Of a stretch of DNA of 64,000 nt, positions 28,701 to 36,208 are shown piece by piece (the first letter of the stretch is position 1; each line of letters starts with the position of its first letter). The notes beneath the pieces were generated by a model that saw only the letters and a list, made by a program, of their open reading frames with translations, searched no databases and was not told where the DNA came from. The stretch is taken from contig JAXGSB010000001.1 in NCBI GenBank assembly GCA_040765295.1, positions 1,860,001-1,924,000 on the forward strand. Reading direction: 5' to 3'. The stretch is from Scatomorpha sp040765295. GTDB taxonomy: Bacteria > Bacillota > Clostridia > Oscillospirales > Oscillospiraceae. Both the position numbers and the translations under genes were made by a program.

Positions 28701-29581
28701 AGAAGGTGAAGCGAAACACCGGCAACGGCATTTCCGTTTTTATCCATTGCCCTGACGTTTACGTCCGCCACAGTTGATTTTTTAAGCCAGAAAACCACCT
28801 CGGTACCGTTCTGATTTACAGAAAACCCCGAGTCTTTGGGGTATTTGACATCTACTCTGTAACCTCCGCCTTCGCTTTCACGCTTAAATTTAACGATACC
28901 CGCGCTTAAATCCGGTTCTAAACATTCATCGGCAACCTCGTATCCTGCCGGAATCGTATCTTCGTTGGCGATGTTAAACCTATTATGGTACCACTCGTAA
29001 TTAGTGCCTTGCGGCCACAGCCAAACCTTCATCCCCCCGTCTGCGCTATCAAAATAAAAAAATTCCGGGTTACTGCCTGCATCGTCTCCGGTGCCGGATA
29101 CAAAGCGCATTCGAACGCCGGATATATCTACTCCGGGATTATCGATATCCCGAACATGTAAAGTCGCCGTGTCGTCTGTTCTATAGGCTCTCAGCCACAC
29201 TTTGTTTTTTTGGAATATCTCTCCGTCAATGCTGAATTTGATTATCGTGCCGTCCTCTTTAACCCTAAACCTAACTATGCCCGGATGGGCATATCCGGGG
29301 TTAATTTCCAAGAGTCTGAACCAATAGTAGTCCCCTGTCGCTCCGTTTACCTCGAGGCTCTCAGTTCTCGGCAGTGAGTTTGCGGGCCACGTATCAACAT
29401 TAGTTGTTCCTCCGTCTTTAGTGCGATTCAGGCTAACATTGCCGTTTAGTCCGTCAATGTTGACACCGTCCTGATCTATTATGCTGAATTCCACATTTAC
29501 ATTTGCAGCCAATGCCGGTGTCGGCGCAAGAAGCGCCAAAAACATCAGCACCGGCAAAATGAATGCTAGGAGCTTTTTCAT
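25721..29581 (-). CDS. Cell-wall anchored surface protein with SpaA/Cna-B repeats
   Basis: 1286 residues. A signal peptide (KKLLAFILPVLMFLALLAP, cut near ALAA) starts it. The middle has two tandem prealbumin-like units of about 115 residues (each with ENPWEYHIPAGDYYLEE-type cores; about 390-500 and 510-625). Three Cna-B domains of about 88 residues follow near the C-terminus (KVNKVWNDNNNQDG, DVTELWNDKDNQDGKRPDSV, EVTKLWKDSDNKALKRPDSV). The end is PKMGDTSN, one transmembrane helix and a charged tail. PKMGD resembles PKTGD-type sortase signals but is not canonical. A stalk-like adhesin or pilin-like protein is likely. ATG 29581 follows GGGAGG. No sortase gene is in the window. Confidence 0.85.
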   Translation of the reverse strand: MKKLLAFILPVLMFLALLAPTPALAANVNVEFSIIDQDGVNIDGLNGNVSLNRTKDGGTTNVDTWPANSLPRTESLEVNGATGDYYWFRLLEINPGYAHPGIVRFRVKEDGTIIKFSIDGEIFQKNKVWLRAYRTDDTATLHVRDIDNPGVDISGVRMRFVSGTGDDAGSNPEFFYFDSADGGMKVWLWPQGTNYEWYHNRFNIANEDTIPAGYEVADECLEPDLSAGIVKFKRESEGGGYRVDVKYPKDSGFSVNQNGTEVVFWLKKSTVADVNVRAMDKNGNAVAGVSLHLLRHNGTEFAAYPDYPDDHISTIANPWALKLRPGNYRVVEGSTPLPEPYMWRRHVEINVDDDGAVTFNSSELGEWKPAEPGNTVPLKLNRGAHVSFKKVDENENLFLTETQPGYNAEKTAKFDLHVWDPDTSMWCTVGGSQHNTKDENPWEYHIPAGDYYLEEFEAPWYYKAAPDYHFRLKEDGTLVPLTGGVEGAPITEIKIKNELKPQHNVPIKKTDENNNLFIEEGKPGYDAKKTAEFELLRWKADAANWFAVDGTKHNTKDQNPWEYHIPAGDYKLTETKAPEGYYNAIDYTFRVKDDGKIFSLLGSAEHEEITEIKVENERIPVYPIRFSVLDKAGFEEISGVKVDLNKGNGDYIDGWTTDGNIKTIELPEAEYGFAYMIGGGYAQGVWLKFRVNSEGKVDIYNPKTSTWTPRGDNLVQLTLEKGVKVIFRKVDITNPTAELAGASLTLEEDTDPPKTGFFAGWESGEPEEWFLKKGADYAYIEEDAPAGYSLSSDSRVYFRITSSGELEVEDKDGEYHVALNNVVALPNVPTSEFEKLLFLNARDKDGAPANLPWAELVIQQKVGSNFVTLPWHAYVSKNIPHGVRLTNGTYRLFSIAPPDGYVDDTGFTEFVVSDTGVTTSDPELSEPFGIHTVVHINFIKADPNTTNIKVNKVWNDNNNQDGLRPESITVELLADGASTGKQLVLNEANLWKGSFQNVPDDGKTYTLKEVSGPGYSTEITGNASDGFTITNTHTPSKIDIDVTELWNDKDNQDGKRPDSVRVKLLVDGTYSGNFIDITKATSWKGSFAGLDEYKGGKKIVYTIEQDPIGEGYASVITGKAASGFVVTSTRAPSKIDIEVTKLWKDSDNKALKRPDSVTLRLYANGKDSGIKLEITKAGGWKGTFTGVDEYKDGKKIVYTVRENPVQYYKYAVKGDAAKGFTVTNTYSPYVNVYVPKMGDTSNLQLYAGICLLAAAGLASLMLWKYLEKERAKSVESEESVENEEDE

Positions 29582-29928
29582 GATTAAACCTCCCTTTAGG
29601 TTAATCTTAATTACAAGTTTTAACTCTTTGAGCCAAGCGAGCTAAAAGCCGCTCTTTTATTGAATTTGCTTGCTACTACGCAAAGTATACCACCGGTTTT
29701 CGCTTTTGTATACAGCTTTTTTGGGAAATTTTTAAAAAATCGGCTACTTTCTTGCAAATTTCTGAAATATTTTTGTCATTTTTTCTTAAATAAGGAAAAT
29801 TGTGCAGTAAAACGGCAATTTCCCTGTTTTTTGAACATGTCTCCCTTTGCGCAAATAAAAGCCGAGCCAGCCGGGAGAAATTCCCCCGACCGGCCCAATT
29901 TTTGAATATCTAATTGTTATAAGTATTT
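29582..29928. other. Intergenic region between surface protein and MFS genes
   Basis: Holds the leader of the surface protein gene (ribosome site at about 29590, a TATACT -10 candidate with GTATAC repeated at about 29685-29715) and the MFS terminator. No gene seen. Confidence 0.5.
29860..29896 (-). terminator. MFS gene terminator
   Basis: GGGCCGGTCGGGGG pairs imperfectly with CTCCCGGCTGGCTC, followed on the minus strand by TTTTATTT. Confidence 0.65.
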
Positions 29929-31182
29929 TTAAACGCCGAGACGAGCAGCTGCCTGCTCGTCTTCGAGCTCGTAAATTTTTCTGACATCCTTTCTTCCGCC
30001 CCAAATCAGGATGGTCGAAGCCACTAAGGTGACGGCGCCTCCAATTGTCATGCAGAGGCGGTAGTCCAAGACCTCTCCGAGCAGGCCGATTAAAAGAGAA
30101 AACACGCTCGCACCGAAAGTGATGAGCACGTTGTTCAGGGCGTTTACTCTGGCTCTGAGGTTTGAGGGGATGTAAATCTGCACGGCGGCCTCGCGCATTA
30201 TGGCACTGTTGTTCCCCAAAAAACCGCAAATACCGCGGTTTAAAAGCATGAGCGGATAGGGTATCCAAAGCAAAATCATATCCATGACGGCATAGGCCTG
30301 ATAGACAAAAAGAATGAATCCGAACTTTTTCTTCTTGGGAACTTTAATGCGATATTGCACGGCGCTTCCTATTGTTCTGCCGATAAACTCCACCGCCGAG
30401 AAGAACGAATACATAGTGGCAGTCATTCCGGGGAAGCTTCTGAAAAACGCCACCAAAATCGGATAGAGCCCGCTTGCCACTCCGTTTGAAATGGCCATAT
30501 AAGTATAGACAGAGCGCAGGCCGCGCTCTCTTTTGAAGTAGTTAAGGCCTTCTTTGATATCGTCTGCCCAAAGCTTGAAGGAATAGGGCTCGCGCATCTT
30601 TTTCTCGCTCTCGTCAAGCTTTATAAAGCTCTCTGTTATCGCTGCAGCAAGGGAGAGGCCGCCCTGGGCTATCAGCAGACGCGCTACTCCCAGCGTGTCG
30701 AGCAGGACAGCCGCCAGAGGCATCATTATAACGCTTAAAACGGGGTAGAGCATGGTGGAGACGGCAAATCCTTTTTGTTCCGCGCCCTTCGGAAGCAGCT
30801 CGGGATAGATGCTTACATATGCCAGCTGGTCAACTGCGCCGAGGCAGGCCAAAACAAGGGATACCGCCAAATATCCCGTATAAGAAAACTTAAAAAACAT
30901 CAGCCACAGCCCCATAGCCGCATAGATAATTCCGTTTGCCGCATCGCCGCCGACCAAAAAGGCAAGCCGGGGCAGACGATCCATAATCGGAGCAGCAAGC
31001 AGCGGCACAAAGATGTGGGGCAGAAGCTGTATGGACAGGACAAGCGCCGAAGCCAGCGTGCTGCCGGTTTCGTCGAAAACAAAGAACGAAAGGGCGAAGC
31101 CTCCCGCAATGCCGCCGGCGCAGCCCATAATGGAAGCCGCTGTCAGAAGAATGAAGTTTTTTGTAAAGAGCTTTGTTTCCAA
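29929..31182 (-). CDS. MFS transporter
   Basis: 417 residues with about 12 hydrophobic segments. The N-terminal half (AGGIAGGFALSFFVFDETGS, LSIQLLPHIFVPLLAAPIMD) has the shape of the MFS_3/enterobactin-exporter-like group, and NRGICGFLGNNSAIMREA lies in a later loop. Such carriers export drugs or small metabolites by proton antiport; the substrate is unknown. The start is TTG 31182, eight bases after GAGGAG. Monocistronic. Confidence 0.8.
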   Translation of the reverse strand: METKLFTKNFILLTAASIMGCAGGIAGGFALSFFVFDETGSTLASALVLSIQLLPHIFVPLLAAPIMDRLPRLAFLVGGDAANGIIYAAMGLWLMFFKFSYTGYLAVSLVLACLGAVDQLAYVSIYPELLPKGAEQKGFAVSTMLYPVLSVIMMPLAAVLLDTLGVARLLIAQGGLSLAAAITESFIKLDESEKKMREPYSFKLWADDIKEGLNYFKRERGLRSVYTYMAISNGVASGLYPILVAFFRSFPGMTATMYSFFSAVEFIGRTIGSAVQYRIKVPKKKKFGFILFVYQAYAVMDMILLWIPYPLMLLNRGICGFLGNNSAIMREAAVQIYIPSNLRARVNALNNVLITFGASVFSLLIGLLGEVLDYRLCMTIGGAVTLVASTILIWGGRKDVRKIYELEDEQAAARLGV

Positions 31183-31286
31183 TGCTTATCTCCTCGGATA
31201 AGGTCGGGAAATATAATAACATAGGCTCTCATAAAAAGTCACTCACAAAATGAGAGAAGCTCAAAGGGTTTTGCGGCATAAAAAAC

Positions 31287-31345
31287 AGGGAATTTTTGCT
31301 TTTTGATAAGACAAAAGTTCCCTGAAATGTTTTTAAGTTTTTATG
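31287..31345 (+). repeat. AGGGAAC inverted repeat, copy a
   Basis: CAGGGAA..TTCCCTG with the common right flank AAATGTTTTTAAGTTTTTAT. Same family as 35148, 36152, 36209 and 38243. Confidence 0.65.
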
Positions 31346-31459
31346 ATATGCAAGCTTCAATGTCGCACCGCTTTGAGCATCAATTCTACTCTGCGACTTC
31401 GGTCGTCACCTCCCCCTTGTGCTTAAGGCGGAGGAAAGGCAGGACTGTAACGACAACGC

Positions 31460-31676
31460 CTTGGCTCCACTGTGTAAGGGGAGCTGTCAAAAACCCGCAG
31501 GGTTTTTGACTGAGGGGTTGCTCCGCCGCAGTGTATACTTCCGTAAATTTGAGTGGCTGATGTAGGCTAATATCTGGTCTAAGTTAAAATACTAACAGCA
31601 AACCATATCTGCTTGTTTTGTCAACCCGCCCGTCACGGCTTGCGCCGTGCCACCCGCCCTTACACAGGGCGGGCAA
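31460..31676 (+). repeat. Composite A+B intergenic repeat, copy 3
   Basis: Same order and orientation as copy 2 (25279), including the AT-rich linker (GGCTAATATCTGG.., ACTAACAGCAAACCATATCT). Both hairpins are complete, with small compensating changes in the stems. Confidence 0.8.
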
Positions 31677-31756
31677 GGGAATATCGCAGATTTGCGTATT
31701 TTATGAACCGGTAAGCTAAAACTAAATACGGCTAGCTTGGTTTTCGTAAAGTCTTG

Positions 31757-31812
31757 TTCTTCCCATTCGATAAGGGGAAGATGGCGCCGTCAGGCGTCAG
31801 ATGGGGTCGTGA
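31757..31812 (+). repeat. Family D intergenic repeat, copy 2
   Basis: TTCCCATTCGATAAGGGGAA, then GAT, inner palindrome GGCGCC..GGCGTC, and AGATGGGGTCG. Pairs with 7276-7336. Confidence 0.6.
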
Positions 31813-31847
31813 ACATTTTTCGCTAAACCCTAAAACAGCTTCTATTA

Positions 31848-32201
31848 TCACTGCTCTCCGCAGTCGTGGGAATGCTCGCGGCAGATGCTGCCCGTGGTTT
31901 TAAGCTCTCCGCGCAGATAGGCCTCGACGGCCGCTTTGGAATCGCCCTTGGCGCCCACTACGACCTCGACTCCGCGCTCGTTAAAAATATCCACGGCGCC
32001 GCCGCCCATGCCTCCGGAAATAATCACCTTAACGCCCATATCGGCCAGGAAATTGGGCAGAAAGCCCGGCTTGTGCCCGGGGTTTGCCACGCTCTGCTCC
32101 GATACCACGGCCTTGTTCTCGCTTTCATAAATCCCGAAGTTTTCGCAGTGGCCGAAGTGTTCCGCCACATTATTACCCATACGCGCTACCGCTATTTTCA
32201 T
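31848..32201 (-). CDS. NifX/NifB-type iron-molybdenum cofactor-binding domain protein
   Basis: 117 residues, the single Nif_X domain: KIAVARMGNNVAEHFGHCEN at the start, then KVIISGGMGGGAVDIFNERG, and a His/Cys-rich tail (CREHSHDCGEQ) that could bind metal. In this gene neighbourhood, conserved across anaerobes, it goes with two MinD/ferredoxin ATPases and a DUF134 protein and is thought to handle metal clusters. ATG 32201 follows AAAGGAG. The spacing of 74 bases to the ATPase makes it the last gene of the cluster. Confidence 0.85.
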   Translation of the reverse strand: MKIAVARMGNNVAEHFGHCENFGIYESENKAVVSEQSVANPGHKPGFLPNFLADMGVKVIISGGMGGGAVDIFNERGVEVVVGAKGDSKAAVEAYLRGELKTTGSICREHSHDCGEQ

Positions 32202-32275
32202 CTTTATTGCTCCTTTAATTTATATCTTATAGTTTCTTATTTTTATAAAACACCTGTCTTTAGTGCCGTTATTCC

Positions 32276-33133
32276 CTACAAGAGCTCCATGGTGTTGTGC
32301 AGCACGGTTTTGATTGCCGCGCTTGCGGGGCAGTCGACAAAGGCAAGGCTCTTGCCCTCGTTGATGGCTTCGGATGCGCTTTTGTCGTAGGGAATACAGC
32401 CTACAAAGGCTATTCCTTCTTCTTCACAGATTTCTCTGATTTTCTCGGTGCTATCAAAGCTGACATCGTGCTTGTTCACACACACGGCTGTTTTAACCTG
32501 CAGAATCTCGGCCGTTTTAAGCACACGCTCCATATCGTGAATTCCCGAAATCGAGGGCTCGGCAACAACAAGCACCAAATCCACACCGGTAACCGAGGCG
32601 ATAACCGGACAGCCGATTCCGGGCGAGCCGTCGATTATGGCAAGCTTCTTATCCGCGGCCGAATTATACAGATCCTTTTTAACCTCGGAAACAAGCAGGC
32701 CGGAATTTCCCCTGCCCATTTTGAGCTGCGCCGTTGAGAAAACCCGCTCCTCTTTGTAGAGCATCTGTTCTCCGGCTTTGTCATCATAAAGCGCCGCGGC
32801 TCCGTTGGGGCACACAAAACTGCAGACCCCGCAGCCCTCGCAGGCAAATTCGTCGACAAAATACTTTCCGTCCTTGAGTGAGATGGCTCCGAACCTGCAA
32901 TTTTCCATGCAGACGCCGCAGGCCACACATTTTTCGCTATCGATGGCCGATTTTTGCAGGCCGTAATAGTCCTTCCTCTCGGGCTGACTCTTCATTTCCA
33001 TGACAAGGTGGAGGTTGGGGGCGTCTACATCGCAGTCGGCAAGCGCTTTAATGTTCAAAAAATCGATAAAGGCCGCGGCAACCGTTGTTTTTCCGCTGCC
33101 GCCCTTGCCGCTTAAAATCAGCAGTTTTTTCAT
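32276..33133 (-). CDS. MinD-superfamily P-loop ATPase with inserted ferredoxin domain (1)
   Basis: 285 residues. Walker A at the N-terminus (LSGKGGSGKTTVAAAF). Residues about 60-115 carry two 4Fe-4S motifs (CVACGVCMENC, CEGCGVCSFVC). The Mrp/MinD ATPase fold then resumes (AIIDGSPGIGCPVIASVTG). Family members are NBP35/Mrp-like iron-sulfur carriers or electron-transfer ATPases. ATG 33133 overlaps the stop of the paralogous ATPase by four bases, so the two are translated together and probably form a heterodimer. Confidence 0.9.
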   Translation of the reverse strand: MKKLLILSGKGGSGKTTVAAAFIDFLNIKALADCDVDAPNLHLVMEMKSQPERKDYYGLQKSAIDSEKCVACGVCMENCRFGAISLKDGKYFVDEFACEGCGVCSFVCPNGAAALYDDKAGEQMLYKEERVFSTAQLKMGRGNSGLLVSEVKKDLYNSAADKKLAIIDGSPGIGCPVIASVTGVDLVLVVAEPSISGIHDMERVLKTAEILQVKTAVCVNKHDVSFDSTEKIREICEEEGIAFVGCIPYDKSASEAINEGKSLAFVDCPASAAIKTVLHNTMELL

Positions 33134-33993
33134 GCCTCAACCCCCTCTCCGACTTTTTCTTTGACTTCCTCTTTGATTTTAGAGAGCAAGTCGTCAAAAA
33201 GTTCCGCGGCATACTCCTCTTTATAATACGCGAGCTCGGCATTGGCGCCGCAGCGCGCCAGGGCTTCGCTGTAGGGAATACGGCGCAGGACCGGAATCGA
33301 GTGTTTGCGGCAGTAATCCTCGAGCGGAGGATACTCCGTATCCGCCTTGTTTATCACCACTCCGTAGGGTTTTCCGAAAAGACGGCAGAGCTCATAGACC
33401 ATTTTGAAGTTGTGAGTTCCGAAAGCCGTCGGCTCGGCCACCAAGAGGCAGTAATCGGAATCTTTAACACAGTCCATAACCGAGCAGGCGCTCCCGGGCG
33501 GGCAATCTATAAATGTGAGCTCCCCGGCTTTGCCGGCATGACTCAATGCCCTGTCTATTATCGGCAGGCCCGTCGCTTCTCCGGGATTCATACATCCCGT
33601 AACCACTCGCACATCCCCGCTCTTTCCGATCTCGAGCGTGCCTATAGGCTTGTCTATCTCGGAAACGGCTCCGCGGGGACAGGCGATTCTGCAAAGTCCG
33701 CATGAATGGCAGACCTCTGGAAAGAGCATGGGGCTCCCGCCCACAAAAGTCAGGGCATTAAAGCGGCACAGGTCCACACAGAGGCGGCACCCGTCGCAGA
33801 GCTCTTTATCAAATTTCGGCAGCTTTACCTTTACGCTCTCTTCGGTTTCGACTTCGGGCTTAAGGAAAAGCCTTCCGTTCGGCTCCTCTATATCGCAGTC
33901 TATATATACCGATTTTCCGGCAGCAGCCGCAAGATTTACCGCCGCGAAGGTCTTTCCCGCTCCGCCCTTGCCGCTGAGTATCGCTATTTTCAT
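33130..33993 (-). CDS. MinD-superfamily P-loop ATPase with inserted ferredoxin domain (2)
   Basis: 287 residues, paralogue of the downstream ATPase. Walker A ILSGKGGAGKTFAAVNL, 4Fe-4S motifs CDGCRLCVDLC and CHSCGLCRIAC, switch region FIDCPPGSACSVMDC. The intact cysteines suggest two clusters per subunit. It starts two bases after the stop of the NifX-like gene at 33996 and overlaps the next ATPase, a tight operon. Likely role: building or moving metal clusters, an inference from family and context. Confidence 0.9.
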   Translation of the reverse strand: MKIAILSGKGGAGKTFAAVNLAAAAGKSVYIDCDIEEPNGRLFLKPEVETEESVKVKLPKFDKELCDGCRLCVDLCRFNALTFVGGSPMLFPEVCHSCGLCRIACPRGAVSEIDKPIGTLEIGKSGDVRVVTGCMNPGEATGLPIIDRALSHAGKAGELTFIDCPPGSACSVMDCVKDSDYCLLVAEPTAFGTHNFKMVYELCRLFGKPYGVVINKADTEYPPLEDYCRKHSIPVLRRIPYSEALARCGANAELAYYKEEYAAELFDDLLSKIKEEVKEKVGEGVEA

Positions 33994-33995
33994 TC

Positions 33996-34340
33996 TCAGG
34001 CGTGGAACCCTTCATGAAAGCTCGTAAGCTCCGAGAGCTTTCCGGCAACGCACGCTTCAACATTTTCGGCTGCCGATTCGAACTCCGACTTATATATTTT
34101 CGTGCCGGCGACCTTAAACACTCCCGCCGCATTGTCGCCGAGTCGCGGTGTTATGAGGGTGTCGGCCTTTTGATCCAGCACAAACTGCGCGGCCTTAATT
34201 CCCGCTCCGCCCCGCGCTTTGGCTGCAGGGTTTTCCAAAATTTCTGTCTTGCCGTTTTCGCTGAAAAGGAAAAACGGCGCGCGTCCGAAAGATACGCATA
34301 CAGATGTCTTGTTTTCATCCAGAGGTATTGCTATTTTCAT
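33996..34340 (-). CDS. NifX/NifB-type cofactor-binding domain protein (2)
   Basis: 114 residues. KIAIPLDENKTSVCVSFGRA at the start and GGAGIKAAQFVLDQKADTLI, followed by TPRLGDNAAGVF, give a full Nif_X domain. It lacks the His/Cys tail of the paralogue at 31848. ATG 34340 follows GGAGAA. Second gene of the operon after the DUF134 protein. Confidence 0.85.
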   Translation of the reverse strand: MKIAIPLDENKTSVCVSFGRAPFFLFSENGKTEILENPAAKARGGAGIKAAQFVLDQKADTLITPRLGDNAAGVFKVAGTKIYKSEFESAAENVEACVAGKLSELTSFHEGFHA

Positions 34341-34355
34341 TTTTTATTCTCCTTT

Positions 34356-34718
34356 TTATTCTTTTTCGGACATGCGTCCGTGTTGATGACGCCTGCAAAC
34401 GCCGCGTCCGCAGTGATTTGAGTTGCCCTCGCAAAGGCGGTAGTCTCCGCCCCTAATGTGCAGGGCGCGGCCTTCCACAAGCGCATCCGCTATTTTTTTT
34501 CTTGCTTCGGAATAAATCTGCTGAACTGTCGTTCTGGCTACCTGCATATACTCGCCGCACTCCTCCTGAGACAGATTTTGTCTGTCGATAAGGCGAATCG
34601 CCTCGTATTCATCTATGCTCAGGATGACGGGCTCTTTGTGCCCGTGCGGGGCGGCGGGTATAAAGCTTTCGTTTTGAGGCAGTCCGCAGACTCTTCTGCA
34701 TTTTCTCGGTCTGGACAC
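34356..34718 (-). CDS. DUF134 family DNA-binding protein
   Basis: 120 residues from GTG 34718, five bases after AGGAGG; upstream in-frame starts lack a site. SRPRKCRRVCGLPQNESFIP, then ILSIDEYEAIRLIDRQNLSQ and EECGEYMQVARTTVQQIYSE, make a sigma-region-4-like helix-turn-helix. The tail (CEGNSNHCGRGVCRRHQHG) is Cys/His-rich and may bind a metal or cluster. Probably the regulator of the cluster; the palindromic site at 35070-35115 is a good candidate target. Confidence 0.85.
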   Translation of the reverse strand: MSRPRKCRRVCGLPQNESFIPAAPHGHKEPVILSIDEYEAIRLIDRQNLSQEECGEYMQVARTTVQQIYSEARKKIADALVEGRALHIRGGDYRLCEGNSNHCGRGVCRRHQHGRMSEKE

Positions 34719-34776
34719 TTTGTCCTCCTTTTTAATAAGGCAGGGGAACTTTGCTCCCAAACCTTTTTTATTAAAT

Positions 34777-35034
34777 CTATTCAGACTCTATATTACTTTC
34801 TTCCAAGCTGTCCGTTTTTGAAAGCTCCTCGGCTCTTAGCAGGGCTTTCTCCCTCTCTTCAGGAGACATGCGGCAAAAACCTCTGCCATAGCCCAGCCCG
34901 AGACCGAGACCAAGTCCGACTCCCAGTCCGAGTCCTAGCCTTCTGCATGCGCCCGGTGCTCCGCCGCGCATGCCTCGGCCTAAACCTCTTCCGAGTCCTC
35001 TGCCGGCAGCTCTTCCTCTACCCATTCCAAACAT
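34777..35034 (-). CDS. Gly/Arg-rich small protein (DUF5320-like)
   Basis: 85 residues. It starts MFGMGRGRAAGRGLGRGLGR, has a Gly-Leu repeat helix (about residues 35-50, alternating GLGLGL) and an acidic C-terminus (SPEEREKALLRAEELSKTD). Proteins of this composition accompany DUF134/NifX clusters in anaerobes. The Gly-Leu stretch could sit in a membrane or form a glycine zipper. ATG 35034 lies eight bases after AAGGAGG. A paralogue with a related promoter is at 36330. Confidence 0.65.
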   Translation of the reverse strand: MFGMGRGRAAGRGLGRGLGRGMRGGAPGACRRLGLGLGVGLGLGLGLGYGRGFCRMSPEEREKALLRAEELSKTDSLEESNIESE

Positions 35035-35069
35035 ACATTTCACCTCCTTAAATTCGACTCAGTTTATGG

Positions 35070-35119
35070 CATATGCCATTAACTAAATTAAGCATAGCAG
35101 AGTTAATGGCATATGTCAA
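35070..35119 (-). promoter_or_regulatory. Promoter and 14-bp palindromic operator of the NifX/MinD cluster
   Basis: On the minus strand TTGACA (35114-35119), 17-base spacer, TATGCT (35091-35096). A perfect 14-bp inverted repeat, CATATGCCATTAAC and GTTAATGGCATATG (35070-35083, 35102-35115), spans the -10 with 18 bases between arms. Such placement fits a repressor. A decayed version lies upstream of the paralogue at 36611. Confidence 0.65.
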
Positions 35120-35147
35120 TAACTTTTTTGAAAATTTTTAATTAAAA

Positions 35148-35192
35148 TTTAGGGAACTTTACGACCTTTTATCAGCGCGAAAGTTCCCTAAA
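35148..35192. repeat. AGGGAAC inverted repeat, copy b (downstream of fic)
   Basis: TTTAGGGAACTTT and AAAGTTCCCTAAA (13-bp arms) with 19 bases between. Directly follows the Fic gene and may be its terminator. Confidence 0.75.
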
Positions 35193-35200
35193 ATGCTCTG

Positions 35201-36139
35201 TTAAAAGTTTTTCCAGCAATTTTCCTTTAAAAATTTTCTTATAGTTTCTATACTTTCCCCTTCATAATATGCCAGCAGTTTTTCTTTGAACTCGGGAACA
35301 TTCTCCTCGGGAATGACAAGAAATCCCTGACCTTGGCTTATCAGAAAATGATTTGCATAAATAATTGCTACGCGCTTGTTCCCGTCAATAAACACCTGCG
35401 TTTTCATGCAATACATGCAAAGGTCTATCGCTATGTCGATTGCGCTTTTATCCGACTGCAAAATCTCTGAAATTTTTTCTCTCACAACAAATTCCTCGGG
35501 AATCGACGGTTTGTAAGAGCTCCCACCGATGCTTACAGACACTCCCCTTATTTTTCCGCCGGAAGCAAAGAAGCCTTCGTTTATTATCTGCGCAATGTGA
35601 CACAGCAAATAGTAATCCGATTTGGCTTGAATTACATCGTTATCTAATATAAATTCCCATGCGCGTTTTAAGTTGAGTATCTTTTGAATATCGCTTGCGG
35701 TCATGCCGCTTACAGTTCCGTTATCTATTATGTTTTCTGTTTGCGGAAACGAGGTTGCAACCCCCTCCAAAACGGCTTGGTCATAGATGTTTATCTTCAT
35801 ATTGGCTCGTGCAAATGCAAGGTTTTGAATTACACGGGGCGAAAGCTCTGAGGACTTATATCCCAACTTTGCAAGCTCGTTGTCTATTCGGCGAACACTT
35901 CTTCTTAAACTTCGCAGTTCCTTGGAGTTTTGTAATAAAAGCGTGTAAAGATCGTCTGAATAGACATCTACATATGTTGATGTTAGCCTTCCGCCAATTC
36001 TTTTTCTCATATATAAGTATTTACCGCTGGAATTTTCCTTCACTTCCGGCGAGCCGTCGTAGGGTATTAAATTTATTCGGGCCTGACAGTCGGCCTTTTC
36101 ATGCAAGAGGGCTTGAATACGCGCAAAGTTGTTTTCCAT
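35201..36139 (-). CDS. Fic/DOC family protein lacking the catalytic histidine
   Basis: 312 residues. The C-terminal third has the Fic core TQVFIDGNKRVAIIYANHFL, corresponding to HxFxDGNKR, with the usual catalytic His replaced by Gln. Upstream is a helical N-terminal region (about residues 1-110: HEKADCQARINLIPYDGSPE, LRSLRRSVRRIDNELAKLGY). Fic proteins transfer AMP or phosphate to target proteins; without the His the transfer is unlikely, so it may bind rather than modify, or act by another chemistry. ATG 36139 follows AAAGGAG, and the 3' arm of a 10-bp inverted repeat abuts that site. No antitoxin-like partner is adjacent. Confidence 0.8.
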   Translation of the reverse strand: MENNFARIQALLHEKADCQARINLIPYDGSPEVKENSSGKYLYMRKRIGGRLTSTYVDVYSDDLYTLLLQNSKELRSLRRSVRRIDNELAKLGYKSSELSPRVIQNLAFARANMKINIYDQAVLEGVATSFPQTENIIDNGTVSGMTASDIQKILNLKRAWEFILDNDVIQAKSDYYLLCHIAQIINEGFFASGGKIRGVSVSIGGSSYKPSIPEEFVVREKISEILQSDKSAIDIAIDLCMYCMKTQVFIDGNKRVAIIYANHFLISQGQGFLVIPEENVPEFKEKLLAYYEGESIETIRKFLKENCWKNF

Positions 36140-36151
36140 TTTGCATTCTCC

Positions 36152-36196
36152 TTTAGGGAACTTTTACAGTTTTATAATAAACTTTTGTTCCCTAAA
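36152..36196. repeat. AGGGAAC inverted repeat, copy c (fic leader)
   Basis: TTTAGGGAAC and GTTCCCTAAA with 25 bases between, the downstream arm ending at the AAAGGAG ribosome site of the fic gene. It could act as an operator or as an mRNA hairpin limiting translation. Confidence 0.7.
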
Positions 36197-36208
36197 TTGC
36201 AAGAAATT

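Larger units (their letters stand above)
31183..31847. other. Repeat-rich intergenic region
   Basis: 665 bases without a gene: an inverted repeat of the AGGGAAC family (31287-31325), the composite A+B repeat (31460-31676) and a family D repeat (31757-31812). The MFS leader lies at 31183-31260 with a TATTAT/TATATT -10 region. I found nothing coding. Confidence 0.6.
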
